In this document: positions 1-9,320 of the stretch, piece by piece | Layout: each line of letters begins with the position of its first letter | Position numbering within the stretch: the first letter of the stretch is position 1 | From: DAOSXA01 sp964526835 | Lineage (GTDB): Bacteria > Zixibacteria > MSB-5A5 > GN15 > FEB-12 | NCBI GenBank assembly: GCA_964526835.1 | Contig: CAZGMK010000002.1 | Span: forward strand, 124,001-188,000 | DNA length: 64,000 bases | Direction of reading: 5' to 3' | Position numbers and translations under genes: made by a program | Notes under the pieces: model-generated | Told to the model about the DNA's origin: nothing | The model's input: the letters and a program-made list of their open reading frames with translations, nothing else | The model's database searches: none

Positions 1-750
1 CCAGTCCTGGACCGATGACTTCACTATCGTGCAAGTCGCCTCAGTGCTGCTTCTACCTGCCAATGAGAAAGCAAAACTGCTTTGCAACCATTCGAACTCA
101 CGCATGCCGAGAGTCGACCGGATGCGCCAATCGGAGTAGTCGTAAGCAAGCTGATTCGTTGGGCCGTAAGAAACCGGGTCCAACCTATACGCCCCGAAGG
201 AAGAGTTTGCCAGACTGACCTGAATAGCTGCAACCGTAAAAGACCGCGCAAACAGCCCACCGACCGCATAGTTGTAGGCAGCCTCGGACACATTCAGCGC
301 CATTACAGACCGGCTTTGCCAGACCGAAGAGACGTCGATACGCATGTCCCTGCTCTTTCGCGTATCCACGCCACCGTATTCCGGGTACGCAGCAAGAATG
401 TTCTCCTCATCGTAGGTGATCCCATCAATCGCCACCTGCCAGTGGTCATTAGGTCGATACCGCCAAAATGGTACCGGTGGCTCCAGAACACCCTCATCGT
501 TCTCCCACAATGGGGCCTCCGATATTCGGGCCAGGCCTATCTCATGCCGCCCGGTGTGAAGCAAGTAGTCACCGCTGAAGCCGAAGTCATGGTGCTCCTG
601 CCAGGCAAGATTGCCATAGACAGTATGCCCCTCCACCCAGCGGCCATGAAACCACTCGAACGGAAGGTCCACCGCAGCTCCGACGTTTCCGGCCGCGATC
701 AAGGACACCACGACGCATGCAAGCGTATAGCGCGTAAATTGCTTCTGCAT
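1..750 (-). CDS. Secreted protein of unknown function, 3' end outside the window
   Basis: An open frame of 250 codons runs from ATG at 750 to the window edge with no stop, so the gene is partial. The start is supported by a purine-rich site (AGGGGGAG) just upstream. The N-terminus (MQKQFTRYTLACVVVSLIAA) is a typical signal peptide, probably cleaved after GNVGA-A. The rest has many Trp, Tyr and Gly residues (for example WFHGRWVEGH and YNYAVGGLFA), which suits a periplasmic or outer-membrane beta-rich protein, but I do not recognise a family. It lies 26 bases downstream of mnmA on the same strand and could be cotranscribed. Function unknown. Confidence 0.75.
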   Translation of the reverse strand, partial: MQKQFTRYTLACVVVSLIAAGNVGAAVDLPFEWFHGRWVEGHTVYGNLAWQEHHDFGFSGDYLLHTGRHEIGLARISEAPLWENDEGVLEPPVPFWRYRPNDHWQVAIDGITYDEENILAAYPEYGGVDTRKSRDMRIDVSSVWQSRSVMALNVSEAAYNYAVGGLFARSFTVAAIQVSLANSSFGAYRLDPVSYGPTNQLAYDYSDWRIRSTLGMREFEWLQSSFAFSLAGRSSTEATCTIVKSSVQDW

Positions 751-776
751 AACTCCCCCTGCTTCGGGATTTTCGT

Positions 777-1868
777 CTATCGAGCTATGATCCCGCCCCC
801 CATTACCCTGTCGCGATCGTACATAACAGCGGACTGGCCGGGCGTGATCGCTCGTTGCTTTTCGCGGAAGGTAACACTGAGCGAACCATCAGTCAAGCAG
901 CGAACGCGCGCCGGGGCGGCCGTGTGTTGGTAGCGAATTTGCACGTCGGCCTCGAACCCCTGGGCCTGTTCCTTCCCCGCAATCCAGTTGACCTGCTCGA
1001 CGTCCATCTCAGTCCGCCACAAGGATGTGTCGGGACCAACGATGAGGCGGTTGTTCACTGCATCAATATCAATTACATACAGCGGTTCGGACCAGGCGAC
1101 GCCCAGGCCGCGACGCTGTCCGATAGTATAAAACGGCGTCCCCGGATGCTCGCCCAGAACTGCGCCGTTCTCGTGCATGATCTCCCCTTCTTCAAACCCG
1201 GGAAGCCCCTTCTTGTCCGACCACTCCCGCAGAAACCGAGGGTAATCATCGTCGGCCACAAAGCAGATTTCTCGCGATTCGGCAGCTTCAGCCGTGCGCA
1301 GGCCGTGCTGACGCGCTACCTGTCGAACCTCGGCCTTGGTGATGTCGCCGAGGGGCATCAGGGTACGCTGCAGCTTCGCCTGGTCGAGTCCCCAAAGGAC
1401 GTAAGACTGATCACGGGACTTGTCGACACCGCGATACAATTGATGCCGTCCGTCGGCCCGGCGGATTCTTGCATAATGACCGGTGGCGATATAATCGCAT
1501 GCCAATTCGTCAGCCTTGCGGAGGAACCCCTCCCACTTGATCATGGTATTGCATCGCACGCACGGGTTTGGTGTTCGCCCGGCGCGGTACTCGGCCACAA
1601 AGGTGTCGATGATTTCGCGTTCGAAGTCGGCCGACAGGTTCAGGACATAGAACGGGATGTCCAGACGATCACAGACAAGACGGCAGTGGTTGATCGAATC
1701 ATGAGAACAGCAGCGCCCGTCACGATAGAAAGTCTCGCCACCTACCTCGGCATAGTCCCACAGTTTCATGTGAGCACCGATGACATCGTATCCCCGCTGT
1801 TTCAGCAGCAATGCAGCAACAGAGGAATCGACCCCTCCCGACACGGCGACCAGGACGCGCTCAGCCAT
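777..1868 (-). CDS. mnmA: tRNA-specific 2-thiouridylase MnmA
   Basis: Catalyses 2-thiolation of U34 in tRNAs for Lys, Glu and Gln, using sulfur handed on from a cysteine desulfurase. The PP-loop SGGVDSS is at residues 10-16. The catalytic cysteine pair is visible as C103 in NPCVRCN and C202 in REICFV, matching the spacing in characterised MnmA. Length is 363 residues, normal for the family. I chose ATG at 1868 (MAERVLVAVSGG) because AGGGTAGG precedes it at good distance; a TTG at 1892 would add eight residues and overlap the upstream stop but has a poor ribosome site. The upstream neighbour is the desulfurase that could supply its sulfur. Confidence 0.96.
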   Translation of the reverse strand: MAERVLVAVSGGVDSSVAALLLKQRGYDVIGAHMKLWDYAEVGGETFYRDGRCCSHDSINHCRLVCDRLDIPFYVLNLSADFEREIIDTFVAEYRAGRTPNPCVRCNTMIKWEGFLRKADELACDYIATGHYARIRRADGRHQLYRGVDKSRDQSYVLWGLDQAKLQRTLMPLGDITKAEVRQVARQHGLRTAEAAESREICFVADDDYPRFLREWSDKKGLPGFEEGEIMHENGAVLGEHPGTPFYTIGQRRGLGVAWSEPLYVIDIDAVNNRLIVGPDTSLWRTEMDVEQVNWIAGKEQAQGFEADVQIRYQHTAAPARVRCLTDGSLSVTFREKQRAITPGQSAVMYDRDRVMGGGIIAR

Positions 1869-1888
1869 AGTCCTACCCTGTGCCTGGG

Positions 1889-3058
1889 TCAATCTCCATC
1901 GGGTGATACAGCGGATACCGAACGCAGTCGCTCGACAATGGGCGGCAGCACTCCAAGCACGTAGTCAATCTGTTCGCGGGTGGTCGAGCGACCAAGCGAG
2001 AACCGTACGGCTCCCTGGCCGCGAAGATTGTCGACGCCCATCGCCTTCAGAACATGCGACGGCTCGGTGGCGCCGGAGGTACAGGCCGAGCCGGATGAGA
2101 CGGCCACGCCCTTCATATCCAGCGACAGAACAAGCGACTCGCCTTCGGCCCCGGGGAAGGACAGGTTTACCGTCTGCGGTATGCGACTCATGCGCGGACC
2201 GTTGAAATATGACTTAGGAATCTCTTTAAGCACCCGATCGATGAAGTAATCGGCCAGGTCATTCAGACGCGAATTGTCGGTGTCCATACGCCGCCGGGCA
2301 ATCTCCAGCGTCTTGGCCAGGCCGACCACTCCCGCTACGTTCTCCGTACCGGGGCGACGTTTCTTCTCATGCGAGCCGCCGTGGAACAGGGGGGCTATCT
2401 TCACTCCCCGTCGGATGAAGAGGGCGCCGGTTCCTTTGGGGCCGTAGATTTTGTGCCCGGTCAGCGAAAGCAAATCGACGTCCATTTGCTTTACATCGAC
2501 GAAGGCCTTGCCGATGCACTGAACCGCATCAGTGTGAAACAGTATCCCCCTCTCGTGGGCCTGTTTCGCAAGGGAGGCGATATCCTGCACCGTGCCGACT
2601 TCGTTATTGGCATGCATTATGGAGACAAGGGCGGTATTGTCGTCAAGCAGCGCCCGAAGTCGCATGGGCGCGACAAACCCCTCGCTGTCGACCGGGGCCA
2701 GATCGAGTTCGAAACCATGATGCTGGTGCAAATACTCGGCCGGCTCGATGACAGCATGATGCTCCGCTGCGCCTACCACGATGCGGTCTCGCTTGCCCTT
2801 CATCTGAAGAGCGGCCCCCAACACGGCAAGATTGTCGGACTCGGTGCCGCCGGAGGTGAAATATAGCTCATCCGGCTGACAGCCGATGAAGTCGGCAATC
2901 TGTTCGCGCGCGTTTTCGAGGGCCACCTTCGCCTCACGTCCGAAGGCGTGGACGCTGCTGGCATTTCCGAAAGCTTCGGCCAGGAAAGGTCTCATGGCTT
3001 CGACCACTTCCGGGTCGACCGGGGTAGTGGCGTTGTGATCAAGGTAGATCGGGGACAT
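1889..3058 (-). CDS. iscS: Cysteine desulfurase, NifS/IscS type
   Basis: PLP enzyme that takes sulfur from L-cysteine as an enzyme persulfide and passes it to Fe-S cluster assembly or tRNA thiolation. The sequence starts MSPIYLDHNATTP, the usual family N-terminus, preceded by AGGAG five bases from the ATG at 3058. An upstream extension is open but has no family similarity. The PLP lysine is K203 in LTGHKIYGPKG, and the active-site cysteine is C325 in SSGSACTSG, which is the long-loop class I form. Length is 389 residues. It sits immediately upstream of mnmA, so the pair probably forms a sulfur-relay operon; no IscU or NifU scaffold gene is next to it. The choice between iscS and nifS as a symbol is arbitrary here. 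Confidence 0.95.
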   Translation of the reverse strand: MSPIYLDHNATTPVDPEVVEAMRPFLAEAFGNASSVHAFGREAKVALENAREQIADFIGCQPDELYFTSGGTESDNLAVLGAALQMKGKRDRIVVGAAEHHAVIEPAEYLHQHHGFELDLAPVDSEGFVAPMRLRALLDDNTALVSIMHANNEVGTVQDIASLAKQAHERGILFHTDAVQCIGKAFVDVKQMDVDLLSLTGHKIYGPKGTGALFIRRGVKIAPLFHGGSHEKKRRPGTENVAGVVGLAKTLEIARRRMDTDNSRLNDLADYFIDRVLKEIPKSYFNGPRMSRIPQTVNLSFPGAEGESLVLSLDMKGVAVSSGSACTSGATEPSHVLKAMGVDNLRGQGAVRFSLGRSTTREQIDYVLGVLPPIVERLRSVSAVSPDGD

Positions 3059-3136
3059 CTTATCTCCTGAGTGTTCGGGTCGATTGCACATTATACGCAG
3101 CGAAGTCCGGCCGCGCAAAAGGTTAGCATTCAAGAC

Positions 3137-5059
3137 TCAGAATGCATAGAGGATCGTGAAGTGCCAGCGGGATCCGGATTCGACATAGTCGGTTTCGATT
3201 CGACGGGCATAGTCGAAGCGCAGCGGCCCGGCCGGAGATACGAGCTGGACACCAACACCATAGCTGTAGGCCAGGCGGTTCCACGTCATGTCGTCCCAGT
3301 CTCGGAAACCGTTGCCCATATCGAAGAACACTGACTGCCACAAGGGCCAGGAACCGATGAAGCCCTTGATCAGGGGAATGACACTGTGAATCTGGACGGA
3401 GCGCCACCGGAACTCCTGGTTGATCAGGGCATAGACATCCGAGCGCAGCAGAGTCCCGTCCTCCGCGGTCGGCCCCAGTGAGTTCACCTTGAAGCCACGA
3501 ATCGTGTTCGCGCCGCCGAGAACATAGCGATCCTCGATCGGCACTCGCTCGGAAGACCCGAACGGAGAGGCCCATCCTGCTTCCAGTCGCGTCGCAGAGA
3601 TCCAGCCCGGCCAGACCTTCTGATAACTCGACCAGCTCGCCTCGGCCTTGGTGAATTCATCGTCACCGCCAAGGAAGCCGCCGAAATACGAGAACGACAG
3701 TCTGGTCAGCGACCCCCTGCTCGGGATGAAGAGATCGTCACGGCTGTCGCGACGGCCGGTGAAGTATAGCTTACGCCGGACAGACAGGCCCTCTTCCTGT
3801 TTGATATCATCGATTTCATCCTCCGCCACTCCATATATGCGAACCCATTCGTATTGAAGTCCTCCATCGACCCAGTAGTCCAGGCCGAAACGTCGCGAGG
3901 ATGAGGCCGAGAGCGACCGTGACTCAATACGGTAGTTCCCATCGGGATCGTTCACCCCCGGTTGCCATTCGGCGGTCAGGCGCAAGGGCATCCGCAAGCC
4001 GAGAAGCCACGGTTCGGTGAAGCTGGCCTGATACTTGTGCTCAAGCAGTCCCTGCGGTTCGGTCAGGCCGAATTGCCCCAGCGCATACAGATCGTATCGC
4101 CGGGAACCCAGGAAGTTTCGTTTGCCGTAGCCGGTCGAGACGCTCCAGGCCACCTCGGCGAGACTATCGCGGGCTATACCGGTCTGAACGGTGGCATATC
4201 GAGTCTTGCGCTCACGCAGCCGCACTTCGAATTTGGGCCGATAGCGATCAGCCGTATCCGCCTGCACAACATTGATCGTCGTGAAGTACCCGGTCTCGGA
4301 GAGTCGCCGGCGAGTATCGATGATGTCTTGCCGCCGATACACATCGCCCCGGCTGATTTTCGCTTCGCGGCGAACCGAATAGGCCGGGTAACTTTCGAGA
4401 CCAACAACGTTTAGCCCCCCGTATCGCACCAGTGAATCAGACTCGATACTAAATGTTATCGGGGCTATCGTATCACCGCCGGTCGTGTCAAGCCGGTAGT
4501 CCACCGCCGCATACGGAAAGCCATGATTAGCCATGACGGTCTTCATGTCGAAAACCGTCTGGCGGAGCTGGAAATAGTTGAGCGGCTTGCCCTCTTTCAG
4601 CGAGTTCCACTCCCCGCGAAGTTCGCCGTGCAGGCTGTCCGGATAACTCCCGGCGAGGCTCTTCGGCCCGGTCAGGAATCTCGGCCCCTCATTGATTTCA
4701 ACAACTACCTCGGCGGAGGAATCACGGGGCATCACCTCGAAGTGCTCGTCGACATCAACATTCAGAAAGCCGTTCTCGAGATACAGCCGCTTCACGGCAG
4801 CGGTATCACGACCCAGAGTCTCGCGCTGAACCGCAGCGCGGCGATCGGACTTCAGCCAACTGAAGAACGAGGTCGTCTTCGAGTACATCACGCTCTTGAT
4901 GCGGCCATCGTCAAAGAATTCGTTGCCGTTTACGCTGATCTTCTCGATCGGGGGGCGATTGCGCTGCCACCGCAGCTTATCGCGCTCGCTCATATCGACC
5001 GTCGCGGCCGGGAGCTGGCTTATCATCACTAACAGGATTGGCAGAAGGGCCGACCGCAT
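3137..5059 (-). CDS. Omp85-family outer-membrane protein, TamA-like
   Basis: 640 residues with an N-terminal signal peptide (MRSALLPILLVMISQLPAAT), two or three POTRA-like segments between about residues 30 and 270 (for example PIEKISVNGNEFFDDGRIKS), then a C-terminal 16-strand-type barrel with the Omp85 signature YVLGGANTIRGF near residue 500 and a final aromatic residue (FTILYAF). The start overlaps the stop of the upstream tamB homologue by one base (TGATG), so the two are translationally coupled. In Proteobacteria TamA in the outer membrane works with inner-membrane-anchored TamB to insert proteins or move phospholipids, and this gene order argues for the same pairing. A separate, longer BamA is at 55.8 kb, so this is unlikely to be the main assembly factor. 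Confidence 0.88.
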   Translation of the reverse strand: MRSALLPILLVMISQLPAATVDMSERDKLRWQRNRPPIEKISVNGNEFFDDGRIKSVMYSKTTSFFSWLKSDRRAAVQRETLGRDTAAVKRLYLENGFLNVDVDEHFEVMPRDSSAEVVVEINEGPRFLTGPKSLAGSYPDSLHGELRGEWNSLKEGKPLNYFQLRQTVFDMKTVMANHGFPYAAVDYRLDTTGGDTIAPITFSIESDSLVRYGGLNVVGLESYPAYSVRREAKISRGDVYRRQDIIDTRRRLSETGYFTTINVVQADTADRYRPKFEVRLRERKTRYATVQTGIARDSLAEVAWSVSTGYGKRNFLGSRRYDLYALGQFGLTEPQGLLEHKYQASFTEPWLLGLRMPLRLTAEWQPGVNDPDGNYRIESRSLSASSSRRFGLDYWVDGGLQYEWVRIYGVAEDEIDDIKQEEGLSVRRKLYFTGRRDSRDDLFIPSRGSLTRLSFSYFGGFLGGDDEFTKAEASWSSYQKVWPGWISATRLEAGWASPFGSSERVPIEDRYVLGGANTIRGFKVNSLGPTAEDGTLLRSDVYALINQEFRWRSVQIHSVIPLIKGFIGSWPLWQSVFFDMGNGFRDWDDMTWNRLAYSYGVGVQLVSPAGPLRFDYARRIETDYVESGSRWHFTILYAF

Positions 5060-8000
5060 CAGAACTCCCAGTGCAGCTTCACGCTAAGTTTATAGTCCTG
5101 GTTTTCAACGCCGCTGCCCTGCAGCCGGACATTGTCGGAAAACCGATATTCGAAGCCAACCTCCTGTGCGCTCGCGAACGAAAGGGATGAGCGACCGTAG
5201 ATATAGAGATTGGGCGTCGCATAAGCCCCTACAGTTACTCGTGTCTGCCAGGGATCGAACTCCTCGGAAAAGTAGGGATCGATTTCGAATGTCTCAACAC
5301 CGAGTGTACTGAGTTGTCGCGTTCCGAATTGGGACAGTTGTGAACCCAACACGCCGGTAAGGCGTTGCTCCAGGCTTGATTGAGCCGTCAGCGAATCACT
5401 GGTGTAGGCATTGGCCACCAGCAGCGGGATGATATCTTCGCGGGAGATGTCGCTTTCCGGACACGGATCGATCTCGGGGGTCTCCAGAGTACCGGTGACA
5501 TGGATGCAGACTTCGATATGATGCGCTGTCACCGACTGCTGTTGCTCGACCGGTGATTGACTGACCGCAGGCACTCGCGTGAAGGCCCTTACATCCAGTT
5601 GCGGATTGAAGCCCTCCCCCCCTTCGAAGATCACTCTGCTGCCTGACTCCAGACGCAGTGTCTTGTCGAACAGATAGGCTTTACCCCGCACAACCTCCAA
5701 CTCGCCCATCATTCGGTAAATACCGCTATTGCGAATTACGTGCAGGTCGCCCGAGAACTCTGCATCGATATCTTCGTTCTGGATCCAGAAGCCGGAGGGG
5801 ATATTCACATTCAAGTTCAGATCCCAGCTATCCTCGTCGACGATTTGCTGCGAGCCGCCCGATTCGAACGGTACGCGGTATTTCATCTCGAGGAGCTGGA
5901 TGTCGCCGCTGACCGTCGGCGGGGCGTTGCCGCGGAGTCTCAGGTCGCCCTGCACACGACCGACAATGTCGTCGAGCTCGTAAGTGAAGGGAAGGCTTCT
6001 CGGGATCCGTATATTCAGGTTGTAGTAGAGGCTGTCGAGGGTCAGGAACTCGAGGTGGCCGGAAACATGAGCGTAAGCCCGGCCGTTCCTTCTGTCTGAC
6101 CTCACATAGGCAGACAGGCTATCGATTGCGATTTGGCTGTCTTGCATTCGAATCACCGCCGAGTCGGCGCATACCGGCTGAACCAGATCAAAGTACTTCA
6201 GCCGAGCTTTACTCACCGACGCGCTTCCGCTCAGGCTCGGACTCGAGGGAGTCCCGCTGAGCTCGAAGTCGGCCTGGAAGATCCCATCAAGTTCCTCTAC
6301 AGCGGGAAGCAGCACCGGCACCAGATCGAATCGCGTATCGGAGGCGGTAATTCGGATCTCCATAGGCGAATCAGGGAAACGCTCGATACCTTCCTCGGTG
6401 AATGACAGATTCACACTCACGAAGCCCTCAGCTCGATAGCTGCCCGAGTCGGACCGAACCAGCACACTGTCGATGTTCAGTTCGGTGTCCTGATAGCTAA
6501 TACCGGCGATGAGGTCACCGAGGATCAGGTCTTCGTAGCGCAGCGAGTCGATCCGCCCGCCCAGTTCAAACAACGGCTCATCCAGGGAACCGTCGAGCAC
6601 AGCCTCGCAGGACACCAGCCCATCGACTGGATAATCGTAGCCGAGAGCACTCAACCACGGTCCCATGGGCAGGCGATGTAAGGCCAGCTCAAGCTGCATG
6701 GACTGGTCGTAGTTGAACCTCCCGGAGGCATCCAGCGAAGCCCTGGAATTCGCCAGGCTAACCGTATCGAAGATGAACCCCAGAGAGTCTATGCGAATTC
6801 GGAGCTGGTCCCTGTTATAGAACTCGCGTTCGAGAAGCGTGGCGTGCAGGGTATCGAGAGTCAGTCTCATCGGTGCGGCCAAATAATCAAGCGAGCCACT
6901 AGCCATCAGCCGTGAATCCGGCATCCGAGTCGCAAGACTGTGTATGCCCACCAAATTCGAGTCCAACCCCAGTCGGGCGTAGATCGTGTCGTAGGGCATA
7001 TTCCACGCGCTCCCGCCGACCGCCGTGATCTCGAGATTCCCTTGCCGCCCGGTCAGGAAGCGATCGAGTTTCCCTGCCGCCTGGAAGCTGTCCGCCAGCA
7101 ACTCGTAAATCCAGATCGAATCGGAAGTGAAAATCGCCTGCAGATCCGGATCAGAGGTTCTGCCGGTGAGATGCGCTTCGGCATGGGCGCGTCCTGCAAG
7201 GTCGTCGATGAAGAGCTTGCCCTGATATCGGCTAAGGTCTTCGAGATCGGCGACTACAACGAGGTCCATGTCACCTGAATAGACGACCGTGCCCCCGGCA
7301 TAGAAGACATTCTCGTAATAGTGGACTTCGAACGAATCCGCGAAGAAGATCGAGTCGGCAGTTACTATGATCGTTCCCGCGGCATCCTGCAGCGGATACT
7401 CGTCGAAACTGGACTCGTGCAGTTTGCAGCCGATGTCCAGGCGAAGGGAACGGCTTCCCAGGCCGCGTCCCTCGAGATCGATGCTTCCCGTCAGGTCGGA
7501 CTCAAACGTGCCCTCCACCAGTCGGTTCAGGTTGAAGTTCTTCAGCCGGGCGTACAGGCTGTAGCGCTCCGGTTTAGAGCCGAAATCAATCCACCCGCGA
7601 CCGTCGATTGCGGTCTGCCCCAGCACAGTGCCGTAGAGAGTATCCAGCTCGAGCAATTTGTCCCGATAATGGAAGTCCACCAGGAGGTTCTCGAATTCCG
7701 CGAACATGAAAGTCCCGCCCACGTCGACCGAACCGTCCAGATCGACGCCGTCAAACATGACCTCGCCGTTTAGATCAAGCACCCCGGTCAGACGGGGCCC
7801 CAGGTAGGCGGTGACGTCGGAGAGATCAAGGTTGTCGCTTGTGAAGCTCACGACCCCGGCGGGAGTACCGTCGAATGTCACGCTACCGTCCAGGCCCACA
7901 CGGGTCCGGCGACTGACAAGGCCCAGGTCGAGGAAGGTCAGGCGTTCATTGGAGAACGTGACCACGCCCCCTGACACACTCACGGGAATCCCCTCGTGAA

Positions 8001-8586
8001 TCAAATCGGCCCGGGCGCTGCCCACATCGACCGAGAAGGTCTCATCGCGGCCTTCGAAGGCCAGCTGGATGTGAATTCGTTCGGCGGCGGTAGTGTCCGC
8101 GCCACGGATCAAGTGGAAGCTGGCTGCATCAACTATGAAACGATCGACAGATATCTCCGGTACACCGCCACCGCCTTCCTCCGGGCTATCTCCTCCCATC
8201 CGGGGCAGAAGCCAACCAGCTGCGCTATCCTGCACCAGCATAAGGTCCGCGGTATCGAGGATAATGTAGTCGAATACGAATCGTCCCGAGACGAGCGTTC
8301 GCCATGAGTAGCCCGCACTGAGACGCTCCAGGCGCAACATATCATACTGCTGCTCCGGGCCGGTGTACGACACGACAACATCATTGACAACAATCTCGTT
8401 GAGGATATCTCCTTCGATTCGGCCTATCGACACGGCGAAATGGCTTCCCGGGCCGGTCAGCTTGTCGACTTGCCACTGGACGATTGTCCGCACTCCCCCC
8501 ATATGGAGCAGCCAGACCCAAGCGCCCACCATTATCAAGGCCAGGGCGCCGACCATAATCCCGGCGATCTTCAGAGGGCGTTTCAT
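5059..8586 (-). CDS. tamB: TamB-like translocation/assembly protein (DUF490)
   Basis: 1175 residues with one N-terminal membrane anchor (IMVGALALIMVGAWVWLLHM), a very long beta-repetitive body and the DUF490/TamB C-terminal region from about residue 830 to the end (SGDIQLLEMKYRVPF, FTRVPAVSQSPVEQQQ, LTGVLGSQLSQFG, YSVKLHWEF-like ending YKLSVKLHWEF). TamB-type proteins form a hydrophobic beta-taco groove across the periplasm and are linked to phospholipid transport or outer-membrane protein insertion. The stop overlaps the start of the TamA-like barrel gene, and its own start overlaps the stop of the upstream gene by four bases (ATGA). It is shorter than the E. coli protein (about 1260 residues) but within the family range. 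Confidence 0.9.
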   Translation of the reverse strand: MKRPLKIAGIMVGALALIMVGAWVWLLHMGGVRTIVQWQVDKLTGPGSHFAVSIGRIEGDILNEIVVNDVVVSYTGPEQQYDMLRLERLSAGYSWRTLVSGRFVFDYIILDTADLMLVQDSAAGWLLPRMGGDSPEEGGGGVPEISVDRFIVDAASFHLIRGADTTAAERIHIQLAFEGRDETFSVDVGSARADLIHEGIPVSVSGGVVTFSNERLTFLDLGLVSRRTRVGLDGSVTFDGTPAGVVSFTSDNLDLSDVTAYLGPRLTGVLDLNGEVMFDGVDLDGSVDVGGTFMFAEFENLLVDFHYRDKLLELDTLYGTVLGQTAIDGRGWIDFGSKPERYSLYARLKNFNLNRLVEGTFESDLTGSIDLEGRGLGSRSLRLDIGCKLHESSFDEYPLQDAAGTIIVTADSIFFADSFEVHYYENVFYAGGTVVYSGDMDLVVVADLEDLSRYQGKLFIDDLAGRAHAEAHLTGRTSDPDLQAIFTSDSIWIYELLADSFQAAGKLDRFLTGRQGNLEITAVGGSAWNMPYDTIYARLGLDSNLVGIHSLATRMPDSRLMASGSLDYLAAPMRLTLDTLHATLLEREFYNRDQLRIRIDSLGFIFDTVSLANSRASLDASGRFNYDQSMQLELALHRLPMGPWLSALGYDYPVDGLVSCEAVLDGSLDEPLFELGGRIDSLRYEDLILGDLIAGISYQDTELNIDSVLVRSDSGSYRAEGFVSVNLSFTEEGIERFPDSPMEIRITASDTRFDLVPVLLPAVEELDGIFQADFELSGTPSSPSLSGSASVSKARLKYFDLVQPVCADSAVIRMQDSQIAIDSLSAYVRSDRRNGRAYAHVSGHLEFLTLDSLYYNLNIRIPRSLPFTYELDDIVGRVQGDLRLRGNAPPTVSGDIQLLEMKYRVPFESGGSQQIVDEDSWDLNLNVNIPSGFWIQNEDIDAEFSGDLHVIRNSGIYRMMGELEVVRGKAYLFDKTLRLESGSRVIFEGGEGFNPQLDVRAFTRVPAVSQSPVEQQQSVTAHHIEVCIHVTGTLETPEIDPCPESDISREDIIPLLVANAYTSDSLTAQSSLEQRLTGVLGSQLSQFGTRQLSTLGVETFEIDPYFSEEFDPWQTRVTVGAYATPNLYIYGRSSLSFASAQEVGFEYRFSDNVRLQGSGVENQDYKLSVKLHWEF

Positions 8587-9266
8587 CCGGCTGTCTGCAA
8601 CCTCTCCATGATCCCGCGGGCGACAGCGTAACCCGGACCCACGGCCGCGCCGAGGTCATCGACGACTGTAGACAGAAGCTGCCCGGAACAACCGACATTC
8701 AGGGCGCCCCGCATGTGACTATGCAATTGCGGCGCATGATTCTCGACCATCAGACAAGCGACAACAGCCAGCTCGCGATCCACAGCCGGAAGTCCACCCC
8801 GAGAGAGTACCTTCCCGTAGCCCTCAATAACCATCCAGCGGAAGATCTCCGGAGCCATCCGCTCTACTCTCTCCTTGAGGAGGTTGCCGTTGCTGCCGTA
8901 CACCCGACCGTACAAGTCCATGCCACGGTCGAACCAGCGGCGTCCCTCCTCGTCCGATACCGGGCGCAACTGCGAGGCAATCGGCTCGCCACTCGCCGCT
9001 CGCGGCCAGGCCGACAGGAGAACATCAGCCGCCTGGAGCGTCCTTGGAAACCCGAGGAACAAATACGATTGCAGCACGACTTCGTACAGCGCTCGGCGAT
9101 CCACTCCGGACTCCTGCCCGGTCCGGACAACCATGTTCTGACACTGCTTATCGGCAACAGCTATCGCTGCAGAGTACATCGCCGCAATCCGGGACGGCGT
9201 ATCGTGCTCCGGCCGAAATCGCCGGACGTTACTGAGGAAAGCGCGCCGGTCAAACGAATCATGCAT
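8583..9266 (-). CDS. Carboxymuconolactone decarboxylase-like (AhpD-like) protein
   Basis: About 227 residues containing two CMD-type helical segments: GVDRRALYEVVLQSYLFLGF around residues 55-75 and a second with DRELAVVACLMVENHAPQLH around residues 165-185 followed by RGALNVGCSGQLL. This family includes gamma-carboxymuconolactone decarboxylase and the peroxidase AhpD. No CxxC pair is present at the second helix, so AhpD-type thiol peroxidase chemistry is not supported. I prefer ATG at 9266 (MHDSFDRRAF); a TTG at 9302 would add 12 residues but lacks a ribosome site. Its stop overlaps the start of tamB by four bases, suggesting cotranscription, though a functional link to TamB is not known. Confidence 0.75.
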   Translation of the reverse strand: MHDSFDRRAFLSNVRRFRPEHDTPSRIAAMYSAAIAVADKQCQNMVVRTGQESGVDRRALYEVVLQSYLFLGFPRTLQAADVLLSAWPRAASGEPIASQLRPVSDEEGRRWFDRGMDLYGRVYGSNGNLLKERVERMAPEIFRWMVIEGYGKVLSRGGLPAVDRELAVVACLMVENHAPQLHSHMRGALNVGCSGQLLSTVVDDLGAAVGPGYAVARGIMERLQTAG

Positions 9267-9320
9267 TGTGGATATATAAGGTCCCGAACACTCCGGCGGC
9301 AACGGGAAATTTGGCCGGGG

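Noticed and set aside
82..933. Plus-strand frame of 283 codons at the window start
   Set aside because: It runs antisense to the partial secreted protein and mnmA and has no recognisable domains; the minus-strand partial frame with signal peptide and ribosome site explains the region better.
855..1964. Plus-strand 369-codon frame
   Set aside because: Fully antisense to mnmA, whose catalytic motifs are all present on the minus strand.
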